NCBI GenBank assembly: GCA_000381625.1
Contig: KB906767.1
Span: 2,706,629 to 2,770,628, forward strand
Length of the DNA: 64,000 nucleotides
DNA from: Bryobacterales bacterium KBS 96
GTDB taxonomy: Bacteria > Acidobacteriota > Terriglobia > Bryobacterales > Bryobacteraceae
Direction: 5' to 3'
A model generated the notes under the pieces. That model was not told the DNA's origin. It made no database searches and was given only the letters and a program-made list of their open reading frames with translations. The position numbers and the translations under genes are program-made. Below are positions 15,746 to 26,300 of this stretch, piece by piece (positions within the stretch are counted from its first letter, which is position 1; each line of letters starts with the position of its first letter).

Positions 15746-16378
15746 TCACCAACCGATTTGATTCCGTGCAAGGACGCCGGCCTCTTGTTGCCGCGGCGGC
15801 CGATGAAGTATATATTGCCGCTTGAGTTCGACTTTTTCGACCTGGTCGAATATCAGCTTGCGCCGCGCAAGAAGAGCCAGTTCTCGCGGACTCCAACACC
15901 CGCGCATTAAACCGGAGCCGGAGTGCCCGGAGCCGAGGAACAAGTGACCGACTTCGTGTGCTATCACAGCTCCAATTACGTCCGCGCTTGAGGCCATTTG
16001 AGTCTCCGAAACCAACTTTCGTATAGGAGCGTAGTAAACCTCGACGTAATCCGCGACCTTGCCGTAGCCTGTTACCGCTCTCCCGAGAATCCTACGATGC
16101 GCAGTGTCCTGTTTTGGGAAAACACTGTCCGGCGCCAGTCTCACCACTACATCCAAAACAGATGCCGGTTTCGGACACTCACCCGGATTTGTGCAAGTGA
16201 CCCAAGCCGTTCGGATTCCTGCCGATCTCAAAATGTAAGCCGCTTCATCCCGCACCTTTACGAGAGTGTTCGGACTCACGTGCGCGGGGTTATAAATTCT
16301 GACGGTTAGGGTTGTCTGCGCGCCGGCAACACGTAGGAAACCGGCAAAAACAAAAGCAACTGCTGTCCATCTTTCCAT
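15746..16378 (-). CDS. Secreted HExxH zinc-metalloprotease-like protein
   Basis: 210 aa with a signal peptide (cleavage near VAGA-QTT, residue 20). Residues 141-152 read HEVGHLFLGSGH, giving zinc ligands H141 and H145, catalytic E142 and a third histidine H152; a methionine (GLM, M158) follows as a Met-turn candidate. The layout resembles metzincins (HExxHxxGxxH), but the third histidine is one residue further away. Upstream sequence (TVRIYNPAHVSPNTLVKV, RDEAAYILRSAGI) looks like a small alpha/beta prodomain or N-lobe. Such proteins with conserved HExxH and GIM/GLM motifs appear in Acidobacteria, without known substrates. It is transcribed away from the TolC gene and toward copy 1 of the dispersed repeat. 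Confidence 0.65.
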   Translation of the reverse strand: MERWTAVAFVFAGFLRVAGAQTTLTVRIYNPAHVSPNTLVKVRDEAAYILRSAGIRTAWVTCTNPGECPKPASVLDVVVRLAPDSVFPKQDTAHRRILGRAVTGYGKVADYVEVYYAPIRKLVSETQMASSADVIGAVIAHEVGHLFLGSGHSGSGLMRGCWSPRELALLARRKLIFDQVEKVELKRQYILHRPPRQQEAGVLARNQIGW

Positions 16379-16585
16379 GTCGGGCCTCCGAGCGGACGCT
16401 TGGAGCTCCGTTCAGCCACTATCCCCCCCGACATGTGTGCGTTTTCTAGCTGGGCTTGAACGTCACCATTTTTTCTTTTACTGACATTAGTTGATTAGCT
16501 TCGGGTTGAACTCCCGCTGATATCGCTCGCCATATTGGAGAGCAAGTGAACAGCCAGCTTTGGAGTTGACCTCTTGATTTGCGGA

Positions 16586-18283
16586 TCAGGGGACGTGGGG
16601 CCGTTCAAGAATCATTCCCATGCCGTCAAGCAGCGTCCACGTGGCGCGCTGATAGCCTATGTAGGCTTCTTGATATCCCACATAGGCGCTCAACAGGGCG
16701 CTCTCGGTACTCGCGAGCCGGCTTTGCGAATCGAGCAATTCGAACGAAGTAATGCTGCCGAGTTGATATTTCTGCTGTTCAGCCTGCACGTTCAACCGCG
16801 CCAGATTCCGCGCGCGGATCGCCGCCTCGATAGAAGCATTCGCAAGCTCGATCGAAGTGAGCGCCTGACGAACGTCGAGGACGATCTGCTCTTTCACTTG
16901 CCGCTGCTGATAGCGGTCCTTGGCCCTGCCCACCAGAGAATCCGCAAGCGCGGCTTTGGCCGTGCTGTTGCGAAGAGGAAATGTCAACTGCAGGCCCACG
17001 CCATAACTAGGGTAATTAAACCCGACTACTTGCCGAAGAGTTTCGCCCAAACCGGGATAGGGCATTGATGGCGACGGGTTCGTTCCATCGCTGGACAAAA
17101 TCTGATTGAATCCGGGCCCAGTCGCGCCTCCCTGTAACGAGAGATCGAGCCGCGGCAGCAGCGAATCCCGCGCGACTCGCGCGTTCAGCTCATCGACCGA
17201 AATCCGCTGCTCCGCCGCTTTTGCTTCGGGGCGGATCTGCATCGCCTTCGCCAGCGCCTGTTCAAAGGGAAGAATTGCCGATTTCGAAGGGGTCGCTGTA
17301 GGGTCGTCGTCCAAAACAATTTCGGCGCCGCGAAGAGCGGGCGTGAGATCGGCGCCGATCAGCCGGCGCAAGCCATCGAGCGCCGCCTTGTATTGGTACT
17401 GCGCCTGGATAACATCGCGGTTGCGCTCGGCAACCTGTGTTTCCGATTGGTAGATGTCGAGCTTTGCGAGCGCACCGAGGTCGAGAGCCTGCTTGTCGTG
17501 ATCGTACGACTTGCGCGCCAGATCCAAGGCTTGCTGTTGTACGCGAATGTTATCGCGGGAAAGAATGGCATCCCAGTACTGGCGCGCCGCCAATGCCAGG
17601 CTGTCGGCGATGGCCGCCTCACTTGTTTCCGATGTGATTAGCAACTCGGTTCTGGCGATCTGCGATGGCGCCCGGTATTGCAGGTTCGTCCGATTCTGCA
17701 ACAGCGGTTGAGTGAGCTGGAAATTGAGCGAGCCGAACAGGCTCGGATAAGGGTAGCTATCGCCAGAGCTTCGGTCGGCCGTGAAATTTGCGGTAATCTG
17801 CTGCCCAGTCGGCAGCAACTGGTTGTACTCGACAGTCGAGCGCTGGTCCAGACTGTTGATCGTTTGTGGAAGGTTGATCTGTCCCAAAGATCCGCTTCCC
17901 GTCCCGCCGGTGCTCCCGGAGTCAAAGGGACCGCCAATCGCGTATCCGAGAGGGTACACGGAGCGCAGCCCGTCAAACCCGAGTTGAATCGTAGGATCGA
18001 ATGGAGCTTTGGCGCCTGTGATCTGATCGGCTGCGGTGTATACGTCGAGACGAGTTATCTGAATGTCGGCTGAATTTTTCAGCACCAGCGCCAGGAAGTC
18101 CTTCACGTTGAGGTGCAGTTTGCCGTCCGAGACCCGTTGCTGTAAGCCCGCGACCTCCTTTACCTCAACCGTCTCGCCGCTGAATCGATGCTCCAGATAG
18201 CCTTTAAACGGGTCGGCGGCGAACGTACGGCGCATTCCTCCAAGCACACATAGAAGGAGCAGCGCGGTAAAGAGTCTATTCAT
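16586..18283 (-). CDS. TolC-like outer membrane efflux protein
   Basis: 565 aa from the ATG at 18283. A signal peptide (MNRLFTALLLLCVLGGMRRT, cleavage near FAADP) precedes two outer membrane efflux repeats rich in alpha-helix, with typical stretches such as SLALAARQYWDAILSRDNIR, KLDIYQSETQVAERNRDVIQ and ITSFELLDSQSRLASTESAL. It would form a trimeric channel spanning outer membrane and periplasm. Its start overlaps the permease stop by eight bases (ATG inside TATGAATAG), so it is the last gene of the export operon. A longer in-frame start exists but would remove the signal peptide from the N-terminus. Confidence 0.9.
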   Translation of the reverse strand: MNRLFTALLLLCVLGGMRRTFAADPFKGYLEHRFSGETVEVKEVAGLQQRVSDGKLHLNVKDFLALVLKNSADIQITRLDVYTAADQITGAKAPFDPTIQLGFDGLRSVYPLGYAIGGPFDSGSTGGTGSGSLGQINLPQTINSLDQRSTVEYNQLLPTGQQITANFTADRSSGDSYPYPSLFGSLNFQLTQPLLQNRTNLQYRAPSQIARTELLITSETSEAAIADSLALAARQYWDAILSRDNIRVQQQALDLARKSYDHDKQALDLGALAKLDIYQSETQVAERNRDVIQAQYQYKAALDGLRRLIGADLTPALRGAEIVLDDDPTATPSKSAILPFEQALAKAMQIRPEAKAAEQRISVDELNARVARDSLLPRLDLSLQGGATGPGFNQILSSDGTNPSPSMPYPGLGETLRQVVGFNYPSYGVGLQLTFPLRNSTAKAALADSLVGRAKDRYQQRQVKEQIVLDVRQALTSIELANASIEAAIRARNLARLNVQAEQQKYQLGSITSFELLDSQSRLASTESALLSAYVGYQEAYIGYQRATWTLLDGMGMILERPHVP

Positions 18284-19532
18284 ACCGCAGAGCTTCGATA
18301 GGATCAATTCTTGACGCCTTCCTTGCAGGGTAGATTCCGAACACCACACCGACCACAACGGAGACGCCGAAGGCAATCACGATGGATGCCGGCGTGACAA
18401 TTGTCTTCCAGTCGGCTCCTTTCGCGATCAGCCACGATAAGAAATAGCCGAACGCGATGCCCACGCAGCCGCCCCCAATTGAAATGAGGACGGATTCGAG
18501 CAGAAACTGACGAATGATGTCGCTGCGGCGGGCGCCAGTGGCGCGGCGAATGCCGATCTCACGGGTGCGTTCGAGGACGGTCGCCAGCACGATATTCATA
18601 ATCCCGATGCCCCCGACCAGCAGGGAAATCGCGGCGATCGCCACCATTACATACGTGAATATCGTTTGTGAGCGCTGCTGCTCGGCCAGCAGTTCCGCCG
18701 GAATGGTGACCGAAAAATCCGGCGTGTTGTGGTGCGTGGAATTAAGAATAGCGGTAACCACTCTAGCGGCGCTGCTGCTGTCGGCTCCTGTTTTCAATCG
18801 CATGTCGACGCCCGCGAGTTCATCCTTGAGGTTTCCTCCGATGTCGAAGAACCGGTACTCGTAGGTGTTCAATGGCGTGTAAATCACTAGATTCGGATCC
18901 TGAGCAGCAATGCCCGAACCGGAACTTACCTGCGGCTTCAACACTCCAACCACCTGAAGCCACGTATCGTTCACTTTCAGGTATTTGCCGAGCGCGGTGG
19001 TGTAGCCAAAGAGCGAGACCTTCGCTCCTTCGCCCAGCACGCAAACCGCGGCGCTGTCCCGATCGCTTTTTTCGCCGAACGCCGAGCCTTCCGCAAATTT
19101 CCAGTCGTGAATCCTGGCGTAAGACGGCCGTACTCCAAACAACTCCGGCATTGCTTCCGCGGGCTTGGGCAGCACGCGAGTGGGATGCATACTTTTACGC
19201 GCCGAGATCAGGTCGACAACATCGACATTCGATTGCAGTATGCGCACATCGCGTTCCGTCAGTCCTGGTGACGATCTCCGCCTCTGCTGCAACTCCTGGT
19301 CGCTCGTGGCGGGATGCGATTCAATCAAAAGATTGTGAACACCAAGCTGTTCAATGAACCGCAACGATTCTTCACGCGCTCCGGCGCCGATAGCAAGCAT
19401 TCCGATCACCGCGCCTACGCCAAATATGATGCCCAGCGCCGTAAGCACAGTTCGGGTCTTCTGAGCCCATAGATTCCGGCCGGCGAGCCCCACGTCGGAC
19501 ACATAGCGGGTAAACGCCGCTGCCTGACTCAT
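18276..19532 (-). CDS. MacB/FtsX-type ABC transporter permease without ATPase domain
   Basis: 418 aa. N-terminal helix after KTRTVLTALGIIFGVGAVIGM, a periplasmic MacB_PCD-like domain (about 50-270), then the three C-terminal FtsX helices (FTYVMVAIAAISLLVGGIGI, ILATVLERTREIGIRRATGA, SIVIAFGVSVVVGVVFGIYP) and the end DPIEALRYE. MacB itself carries an N-terminal ATPase that this protein lacks, and no separate ATPase gene lies in the operon. It overlaps the adaptor upstream by four bases (ATGA) and the TolC gene downstream by eight. It probably drives a mechanotransmission efflux or lipoprotein-type export machine with an ATPase encoded elsewhere. Confidence 0.88.
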   Translation of the reverse strand: MSQAAAFTRYVSDVGLAGRNLWAQKTRTVLTALGIIFGVGAVIGMLAIGAGAREESLRFIEQLGVHNLLIESHPATSDQELQQRRRSSPGLTERDVRILQSNVDVVDLISARKSMHPTRVLPKPAEAMPELFGVRPSYARIHDWKFAEGSAFGEKSDRDSAAVCVLGEGAKVSLFGYTTALGKYLKVNDTWLQVVGVLKPQVSSGSGIAAQDPNLVIYTPLNTYEYRFFDIGGNLKDELAGVDMRLKTGADSSSAARVVTAILNSTHHNTPDFSVTIPAELLAEQQRSQTIFTYVMVAIAAISLLVGGIGIMNIVLATVLERTREIGIRRATGARRSDIIRQFLLESVLISIGGGCVGIAFGYFLSWLIAKGADWKTIVTPASIVIAFGVSVVVGVVFGIYPARKASRIDPIEALRYE

Positions 19533-20881
19533 CTTGGTAACGACTCCAGTGGATTGGATGTGCTTGTTTTCTTGTTCGAAGCCTCCGCCGGGTTCGCCAG
19601 CGCAACTTCCTGGCCTTCGCTCACACCCGTGATCACTACTCTGGTTTCGTTACGCCGCACCAGCTTGACATCTTTGGCTGTGAAATTACCGCCGGACCGA
19701 ATGTAGACGAATGTGCGGCCGTCGCTTTCGAACAGCGCCTGCGCGGGCAGCCAAAGCACCCGATGCAGTTCGTCCGTCGTCACATTGATTTTGGCGCTCA
19801 TGCCGGGACGCAACGCAGGCGACGGATTATCGAGCGTCATTTTACATTCGAAATGGCGATCCCAGGGAGGTCCGGTTGTACCTCCCAGTTCCTTCACATG
19901 GCCGCTGAACTTTTCATCCGGCACGGCAATCACCGTAATCGCCACTTTTTCGCCGACAACAAGATGCCCACGGTCGAGTTCGCCGATATTCGCGCTCAAT
20001 TCCCAGTTCTTCAAATCCGGTATTTCCGCCACAGCCATTCCTGGACGCACCTGGTCGCCCACCTGGTAAAGCGGTAATGTCATTCCAAAAAAGAAAAAAT
20101 TGCCCGAGGTATTCTGCTTCAGCGACACATAACCGGACCGCTGCGCGTGCAGCGTCATGGCCTCGATGTTCTGCCGTGCCGTGAGCGCCTGCGATTCCGC
20201 TTTACCACGGCCGGCCTGCTGCATGACGATTCCTGCCTCATCCGTCCCCTTCCGGTTCGTGAGATTCTGCTGGAGCTGCGCTAGATGGTCGCGAGCCGAC
20301 TGGAGGGCGAGATCGTTCTGCCTGGCCGTAATCGACGGCAATAACGGGTCTTTGCGCACGTCCAGTTCAGCCACCGTCACGTCGGTTTGCGCCTTTAACA
20401 GGGCGTACCGGTCCTCTTCCTCATCCGCCTTCATCTGCGCGGTAGCCTGCAGAATATGCTGATTGGCCTCGGCGAGGTCGGCTTCCGCTTCTTTGAGCTT
20501 GTATTCCTGCTCGGTCTTATCGAATTCGACGACCACGTCGCCAGCCTTCACTTCCTCCCCGCTCTTCCGCAGGAACGTGATGTGCATGTCGGTTCCACCC
20601 GTGAGCGGAGCGGTCAACATTTCGGGGTTGCCGCCACGAATTTCGCCGCGCGCGAAAACGGATAAGGTGATGTCTCCGCGCTGCACCCGCGCCGTAGGAA
20701 TAGAGGATTTCTTTCCGCCGTTCAATGCACGCGAGAAGCGGATACCATAGAACGCGCCGGCCGCGATAGCCGCGGCGCAAATGCAGGCGACGATCGCCAC
20801 GTTTCGCCAGCGGCGGGAGCGGCCCTTCTCGGGTGGCCGATTGCGGGGCGGAGCCGGAGTGGACGTCGCGAGCGTGCTCAT
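19529..20881 (-). CDS. HlyD/MacA-like membrane fusion adaptor (operon adaptor 3)
   Basis: 450 aa. A cytoplasmic Pro/Arg-rich N-terminus, one transmembrane anchor (about 27-47), a lipoyl/barrel-sandwich segment (ITLSVFARGEIRGG), a long alpha-hairpin (about 125-235: YKLKEAEADLAEANQHI and following), then the returning barrel and beta-barrel/membrane-proximal domains (VYIRSGGNFTAKDVKLV near the end). The ending is low-complexity. It starts inside the stop of the previous adaptor (ATGA) and ends overlapping the permease start, so its translation is coupled at both ends. It is likely to link the permease to the TolC channel. Confidence 0.85.
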   Translation of the reverse strand: MSTLATSTPAPPRNRPPEKGRSRRWRNVAIVACICAAAIAAGAFYGIRFSRALNGGKKSSIPTARVQRGDITLSVFARGEIRGGNPEMLTAPLTGGTDMHITFLRKSGEEVKAGDVVVEFDKTEQEYKLKEAEADLAEANQHILQATAQMKADEEEDRYALLKAQTDVTVAELDVRKDPLLPSITARQNDLALQSARDHLAQLQQNLTNRKGTDEAGIVMQQAGRGKAESQALTARQNIEAMTLHAQRSGYVSLKQNTSGNFFFFGMTLPLYQVGDQVRPGMAVAEIPDLKNWELSANIGELDRGHLVVGEKVAITVIAVPDEKFSGHVKELGGTTGPPWDRHFECKMTLDNPSPALRPGMSAKINVTTDELHRVLWLPAQALFESDGRTFVYIRSGGNFTAKDVKLVRRNETRVVITGVSEGQEVALANPAEASNKKTSTSNPLESLPR

Positions 20882-22122
20882 TTCGTCTCCTGAGCCGGCT
20901 CGGCCAGAGTCACTACTGTACCCGCCGCAATGCCTTCCACGGCTACTTCGTCGGGATTCCGCGCCTGCACGCGAACCTTTTCCGGCAGATATCCCCGATC
21001 GCTTTTCACGTAAACGGTCGGCTTGCCGCGGACGGTGAACAATGCTCTCGCGGGAATGCTGATTGTCTTGCGCAGCGTCGCTTCAACGATGTCGGCGCCC
21101 GCGTTCATGCCCGGCCGCATTCTCGGGTCCGGATGCTGGATGAGCGCAGAGCCTTTAAAATTGCGTGTCGGCGGCCATTCCGTGAAGCTTTGCTCGGTCA
21201 AAGGAGAAATGGATGTCAGTTTCGCATTCAGAGGCTTCTCCGGGAATGCATCCACGTGCACCAGAACGGCGTCGCCCACGGAAATCCGGCCGCGATCGTC
21301 TTCATCAATTTTGCTCTCCATCTGCAGCGTGGAAAGATCGGGCACTTCCGCGAGAGCAACGCCGGCGGAGACATGGTCGCCAACTTTATACGGCTGGGAG
21401 TTCATCCAGCCCTGCGTATAGTTCGGCAGGTAGGTGATCACGCCATTTAACGGGCTCTTCACCTGCATTTGCGCGAGCCGGCGCTCCAGCAGAGAAGCGT
21501 CCATTTGCGCCTGATCCCGCAGCCGCTTCTGCGAGGCAATCTTCGCCGCGTCCGATTCTTTGTGAAGAGCGTTGGCAGCCTCCTGCACTTTGACCTTCTC
21601 TTCCGCCATCCGCAGATCGATCGCGCTTTCCTCGCCTTGGATCGCGCTCACAATCGCCTGTTTCGACGCCTCCAGACGCGCTTTTTCCATTTCGTATTGG
21701 GCCTTCGCCAGATCGAGTTTGTCCTGTTCGGCCGTGATCCGGGCCTGAGCCACCGTCTGCTCAAGCGAAGCCTGCGCCTGCTTCAGAGCCGCCGTCTTCT
21801 CTTTCAGGTCCTGTTGGGTGTGACTCGGATCGAAGCGAATGACAACTTGTCCTTCTTTCACCTGCGAGCCTGAAGGGGCAAGCCAGACAATCTGCAGATC
21901 GGAGGCGTCCAGAGGCGCGGCCAGTTGAATCGAACGCGCCGCTCCCAATTCGCCCCGGCAACGGACCATCACAAGAAAATCGCCTTGGCGCGCAGTGGCC
22001 GTGGGGAGACTTACGATCGCGCCGGTCCGCCGGAATTTGAACCAGGCAAAAGCCACTCCCGTCACCAGCAACAACAGCACGAGCGCGCGGATCCAGATAG
22101 CGGAGGCTCGACGGCGTCTCAT
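20878..22122 (-). CDS. HlyD/MacA-like membrane fusion adaptor (operon adaptor 2)
   Basis: 414 aa. Basic N-terminus and a single transmembrane anchor (about 10-27). The first half of the barrel-sandwich domain follows (ATARQGDFLVMVRCRGELGA), then a long coiled hairpin from about 105 to 215 with heptads such as KTAALKQAQASLEQTVAQAR, then MQVKSPLNGVITYLP, the second half of the lipoyl motif. The C-terminal part has RPGMNAGADI and a membrane-proximal domain with VYVKSDRGYLPEKVRV. It overlaps both neighbours by four bases (ATGA). It differs from adaptor 3 in hairpin and loop sequence, so this is not a recent duplication. Confidence 0.85.
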   Translation of the reverse strand: MRRRRASAIWIRALVLLLLVTGVAFAWFKFRRTGAIVSLPTATARQGDFLVMVRCRGELGAARSIQLAAPLDASDLQIVWLAPSGSQVKEGQVVIRFDPSHTQQDLKEKTAALKQAQASLEQTVAQARITAEQDKLDLAKAQYEMEKARLEASKQAIVSAIQGEESAIDLRMAEEKVKVQEAANALHKESDAAKIASQKRLRDQAQMDASLLERRLAQMQVKSPLNGVITYLPNYTQGWMNSQPYKVGDHVSAGVALAEVPDLSTLQMESKIDEDDRGRISVGDAVLVHVDAFPEKPLNAKLTSISPLTEQSFTEWPPTRNFKGSALIQHPDPRMRPGMNAGADIVEATLRKTISIPARALFTVRGKPTVYVKSDRGYLPEKVRVQARNPDEVAVEGIAAGTVVTLAEPAQETK

Positions 22123-23099
22123 TTACTCCCCTTCGCAACGTCGGGAAGCGTAATATCAACCGCCGCGGACAAATCCGGCAGCAGGTGCGGATCGGTTTGA
22201 CTTAGAAGGAATCGCGCCGTGAAGGTCTTCAGCGGAGACCCCAACGAGGCAGAAGCGACCGGGCTGGCGGAATCGAAATAAGCCGTGAACGAGAGATTCG
22301 GAAAGGCGTCGAGGCGAACCAGGGCTTCGGTGCCGGGAACCAAAGCAGCGACATCCGGCTCTTCCACACTCAAATCGACTTCCATGGCCGAAGGATCGAA
22401 AAGCCGCAATAGCGGACTGCCCGGCCAAAGTTGATCGCCTTCCTGGGCATGCCCCATCGAGTTATTCCGATACACGTTCTCGAGGGCGATCATTCCGTCC
22501 AGCGGAGCTCGCAGGGCCAGCTTGCCGAGATTATTCTCTTCGCGATCGACGGCGACTTTTTGCCGGTCCCGCTGCAATTCGAGAATGCGGCTCTCGGCTG
22601 TCTCGGCTTGATCGTGGTAACGTCCTGATTTCCGCAAGCTGGCGACGTGCTCCTGGGCATCCGCCAATTTTGCTTCGTTCTTGGCGCGATCGATTTCGCT
22701 CAGAATAGGACCCTTGCGGATTTCGATTTGCGCTTTCTGAAGATCGGCTTCCGCCTGCTGGAGGTCGGACGCGCGCTTCTCCGCATTGCTTTTGTGCTCC
22801 GCCGCCTTCTGATCCACCTGGTGGCTGAGGTCGTCGAACTTAGAGCGCGCTTCGCGAAGCAGTTTCAGCTCGTTCGAGTTATCAAACTCCGCGACAATCT
22901 CTCCCTTATGCACGCGGGCGCCATTCTCCGCCAGCCGTGTAAGCGTCAGATTACCGCCCTGGCCCTGGACGTAGGGAACCTGCACCACGACGGAATGGAC
23001 AGGTTCGATGGTTCCGCTCACCCTGACAACGTGTTTGGCCTGCGCCGCCAACAGCGGAATCGCAATCGCAACGCATCCAGCGCATGCACGAGCCTTCAC
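22119..23099 (-). CDS. HlyD-like membrane fusion adaptor with signal peptide (operon adaptor 1)
   Basis: 326 aa, the first gene of the export operon and the shortest of the three adaptors. Instead of a membrane anchor it has a cleavable-looking signal sequence (MKARACAGCVAIAIPLLAAQ, then AKHVVR). The barrel-sandwich half VSGTIEPVHSVVVQVPYV, a coiled hairpin (about 85-190) and the returning motif KLALRAPLDGMIALEN are present, followed by a beta-barrel segment. It lacks the long C-terminal membrane-proximal region of the others. Its stop overlaps the start of adaptor 2 by four bases. The operon promoter should lie in 23100-23200, but no clear -35/-10 pair was found there. Confidence 0.82.
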   Translation of the reverse strand: MKARACAGCVAIAIPLLAAQAKHVVRVSGTIEPVHSVVVQVPYVQGQGGNLTLTRLAENGARVHKGEIVAEFDNSNELKLLREARSKFDDLSHQVDQKAAEHKSNAEKRASDLQQAEADLQKAQIEIRKGPILSEIDRAKNEAKLADAQEHVASLRKSGRYHDQAETAESRILELQRDRQKVAVDREENNLGKLALRAPLDGMIALENVYRNNSMGHAQEGDQLWPGSPLLRLFDPSAMEVDLSVEEPDVAALVPGTEALVRLDAFPNLSFTAYFDSASPVASASLGSPLKTFTARFLLSQTDPHLLPDLSAAVDITLPDVAKGSK

Positions 23100-23199
23100 A
23101 GGGTCTCCGCAAGCGAGATAGTGTTTTTCAAGTACAAGCTGACATTCTAAGACGAAATAGATGTTGGACAGGTTGCCCGGTCAGGGGAAAAGGCCGCGA

Positions 23200-23236
23200 G
23201 AAAAACGCAAAAGCCGCAAGATTTGAATCCTGCGGC
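23200..23236 (-). terminator. Intrinsic terminator downstream of the Oar-like receptor
   Basis: On the minus strand GCCGCA and TGCGGC form a six-base stem with a 12-base interior that adds a two-base GA/TC pairing. It is followed by a T-rich run (TTTTGCGTTTTT). It lies ~120 bases past the receptor stop and ~100 bases before the export operon, so it would insulate the two units. Confidence 0.55.
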
Positions 23237-23359
23237 CTTTGTTTCTATAGGATTAGCTATCTCTCGAAAATTCTGGACTTGGTCCCTTACGCATCCGGCT
23301 CACATTCAAGGGTTTTCACCGCCTTGCGTGCGATCCGTTTATCCGATTTAGTGTACGGT

Positions 23360-26300
23360 TTAAAACCGGACGCGCAGCGCAAACTCCAGCGTTCTCGGAT
23401 CGGTCGCTCCCGTGACCTGCCCGAAGTTCGACGATCCCAAGGTGGTTGCCACCGTCGCGTAAGAAAGGTGGTTCGGGAAGTCGAAGAACTCGGTCCGGAA
23501 ATCGGCATGGACCCGCTCGGTCAGCGGAAAATCCTTCTGCAGAGAAGCGTCCCAGTTGTTCGTGCCAGGGCCGAAGATTGCATACGCCCCCAGATTGCCG
23601 AACGTGCCGGCCGTGGGAACCGCAAATGCCGACGAATTCAGGAATTGCGTTCCGTGCGTTCCGGAGAAAACATCGCCGACCAGATTCGGCCGCTGATTGC
23701 TGCCGCTGGCGCTGATGCCGGCGACATCGCCCTGCACCGTGACGTTTAGGGGCAGTCCCGATTGCAGCGTTGTCACGCCCGAAAGCTGCCATCCTCCAAA
23801 CGCCCGCTTATACCATTCCTGGCCCGTCCGCCAGAACGGCAGCGGATACACATAGCTCAGGACGAAGATCTGGTTTCGGTTGTAACTGGACGGCCCCCAG
23901 TCGCCGCGCAGATTGTAGCTGTCCATCGGCTGGTAATTATAGGAATTGGCATCGGTCCTGCCCTTCGACCACGTGTAGGCCACGTTGATCAATCCGCCGT
24001 TGCCCATCTGCTTCTTCAACTGCACTTGCAGCGAATTGTAGATAAAATTGGCGCCCGTGATGTATTGGTAAATATCGGCATACCCCAGGTATGGGCGCAG
24101 GGCGTTCGAGTTTACTCCCGGATTCGCCTGCACCGTCCCGAGCGGAAGTTGGTTAACGTCGCCCTGATACGAAAGATTCGCCGCGCTTGAGCCAACATAC
24201 GCAACGTCGAGCAGTGTGTCCCTGCTGAGCTTCCGTTGAATGCCGAGACTCCAGTTCATCGTCCGCGGCACTTTCATATCGAGATAGTGCGAGTTGTTGA
24301 TGGTGCTCGGAAAATTCTGCAGGGCGCCGCCGCCCGGATTCTCGACGTTGCCGTTGTAAATCAGCGCCTGCTGTATGAAAGGAGGATTATTGACGGCGCT
24401 GAACAGGTAGTTGCCTTCCAGCCGTTCGTAGAAAATTCCATAGCCGCCCCGCAGGACGGTGTTGTCATTTCCGGTCAGGTCGTAAGCGAACCCAAAACGA
24501 GGCCCCCACGTGCCCGTGTCCGTATGGGCGAGGCCCTGCGGAAGCCCGTGAAATAGCGCCTTCACAGCCGGATCGCCGGTAATCGAATCGGGAATGCGCC
24601 CAATCGCCGCATCGGGGAAGCCGCTGCCGGGAAGCACCAATCCGTTATAGGGATTACCTGTCCCGGCGACGATCGCGCCATTCGATCTCAGAATGGTTGG
24701 AGCTTGGGCCGCATCGTAATACTGGGGCAGGAACGAAGTGGTGTTGTTTAGAGCGCTATATTGCGGCGGAACCCACTGATAACGCAAACCGAGATTTAGC
24801 GTCAACCGCGAAGTCGCTTTCCAATCGTCCTGAATGTAAGGCTCAACCTGCCAGAACCGGTACCATCCCTGGCGCAAACTGCTGGCTTCCGTATACGTAT
24901 AGAAATTGCCGAGCACTGCGTCGGCCAGCGGATTGCCCGTCGTATTGGCGGCCGATGGCGAGAAATTGAAGGTTCCGTTGATGGCCGGAACATTGTCCTG
25001 GTTCTTGCGGCTGCGCATGATCAGGATGCCCAGCTTGAGACTGTGATTTCCGATCACTTTCGAGAAATCGTCCTTCCAATCGAAGATGCGGTTGAAATTA
25101 TTGAAATTCAGCGGCGTGGCCGTCAGCGTCGTGTAGCCGGAAACCCCGATGGTCGGAATCGCGTTGGACGCGTTATAGAGGCTCGGAGCTGTGTATCCCT
25201 GTCCGGCTCTTGTGAAGTCATTGATGAACAGCGGGTTCGCCTTGATGCCGGTCTTCTCGAAGATCACGTTGCCGGAGAACGAAAATTGCGCGATATTGAC
25301 CGTCGTTGAATTCGGCACGAATGTCCACTGCGCCGCAGTGTTGGTGCCGGGGATGTTGCGGTTATAAAGAATCAATTGCGTCAGGTCCTGGGTCGACGTG
25401 TAGTAGTCGCGCACGTAGTGGACATTGAACTGATTCCGGCTGCTCATGTTGTAGTCGACCTTGTAGATATATTCATTGGTGTTCAGCGGCGCGACTGTAT
25501 TGAACACATAATTCCCGCCGGATCCGTTAAAGTTCGGCGCGGGATAATTGTCCAGCAGCCTTGTGCTGTTTGGGCTGATCTGGCTGGCTGGAATTATGCC
25601 GTTCGGATAAGGCGTTTTTGTCCCCGGCATAAGGGGCCACTTCGATGGAGGCAGCGCCGAGAAATCGCCATTTTTCTGCGCCACTGACGGCACTGTCCAG
25701 GTGTTCGCGGCGCCCTGCCGCAGCCGCTTGAAATCCTCGCCGACGAAGAAGAACAACTTGTCCTTATTGGTGTTGAACAATTTCGGAATGTAGATGGGCC
25801 CGCCCAAGTTCCATCCGAAGTTGTTGTACCGCAACTCCGGAATCGTCGGGGCGTTGAACGCTCGCGCCTGAATGGCATTGTTACGGAAATATTCGTAGCC
25901 GATGCCGTGGAATTGCGTGGTTCCGCTCTTCAGCGCGAGGTTCACGACCGCGCCCGAACTGTAGCCGTATTCGGCACTGTAATTGGTGGTTAATACCCGG
26001 AACTCCGCCAGCGCGTCCGGATTGATATTGACGAAATTGTTTCCGCCACCGCCGTTATCTTTGTTATCGACTCCGTCCAGGTTCCACGAGAATGTGTCCG
26101 TTCGCCCACCGTTTGCCGATTGCCCGCTGTTGTTCACGCCGTAGCCGCCGAACAATCCGAATCCGCTGCTGTAAGTGGTGGATACGCCGGGTATCAACGC
26201 CAGAAGTTGCGGGAAATTCCTTCCGTTCAACTGAAGCTGTGTCGCCTGCTGACCGGTTACCAGGCGGCCCACCTGACCCGAGCTTGCCTCGACGCGAACG

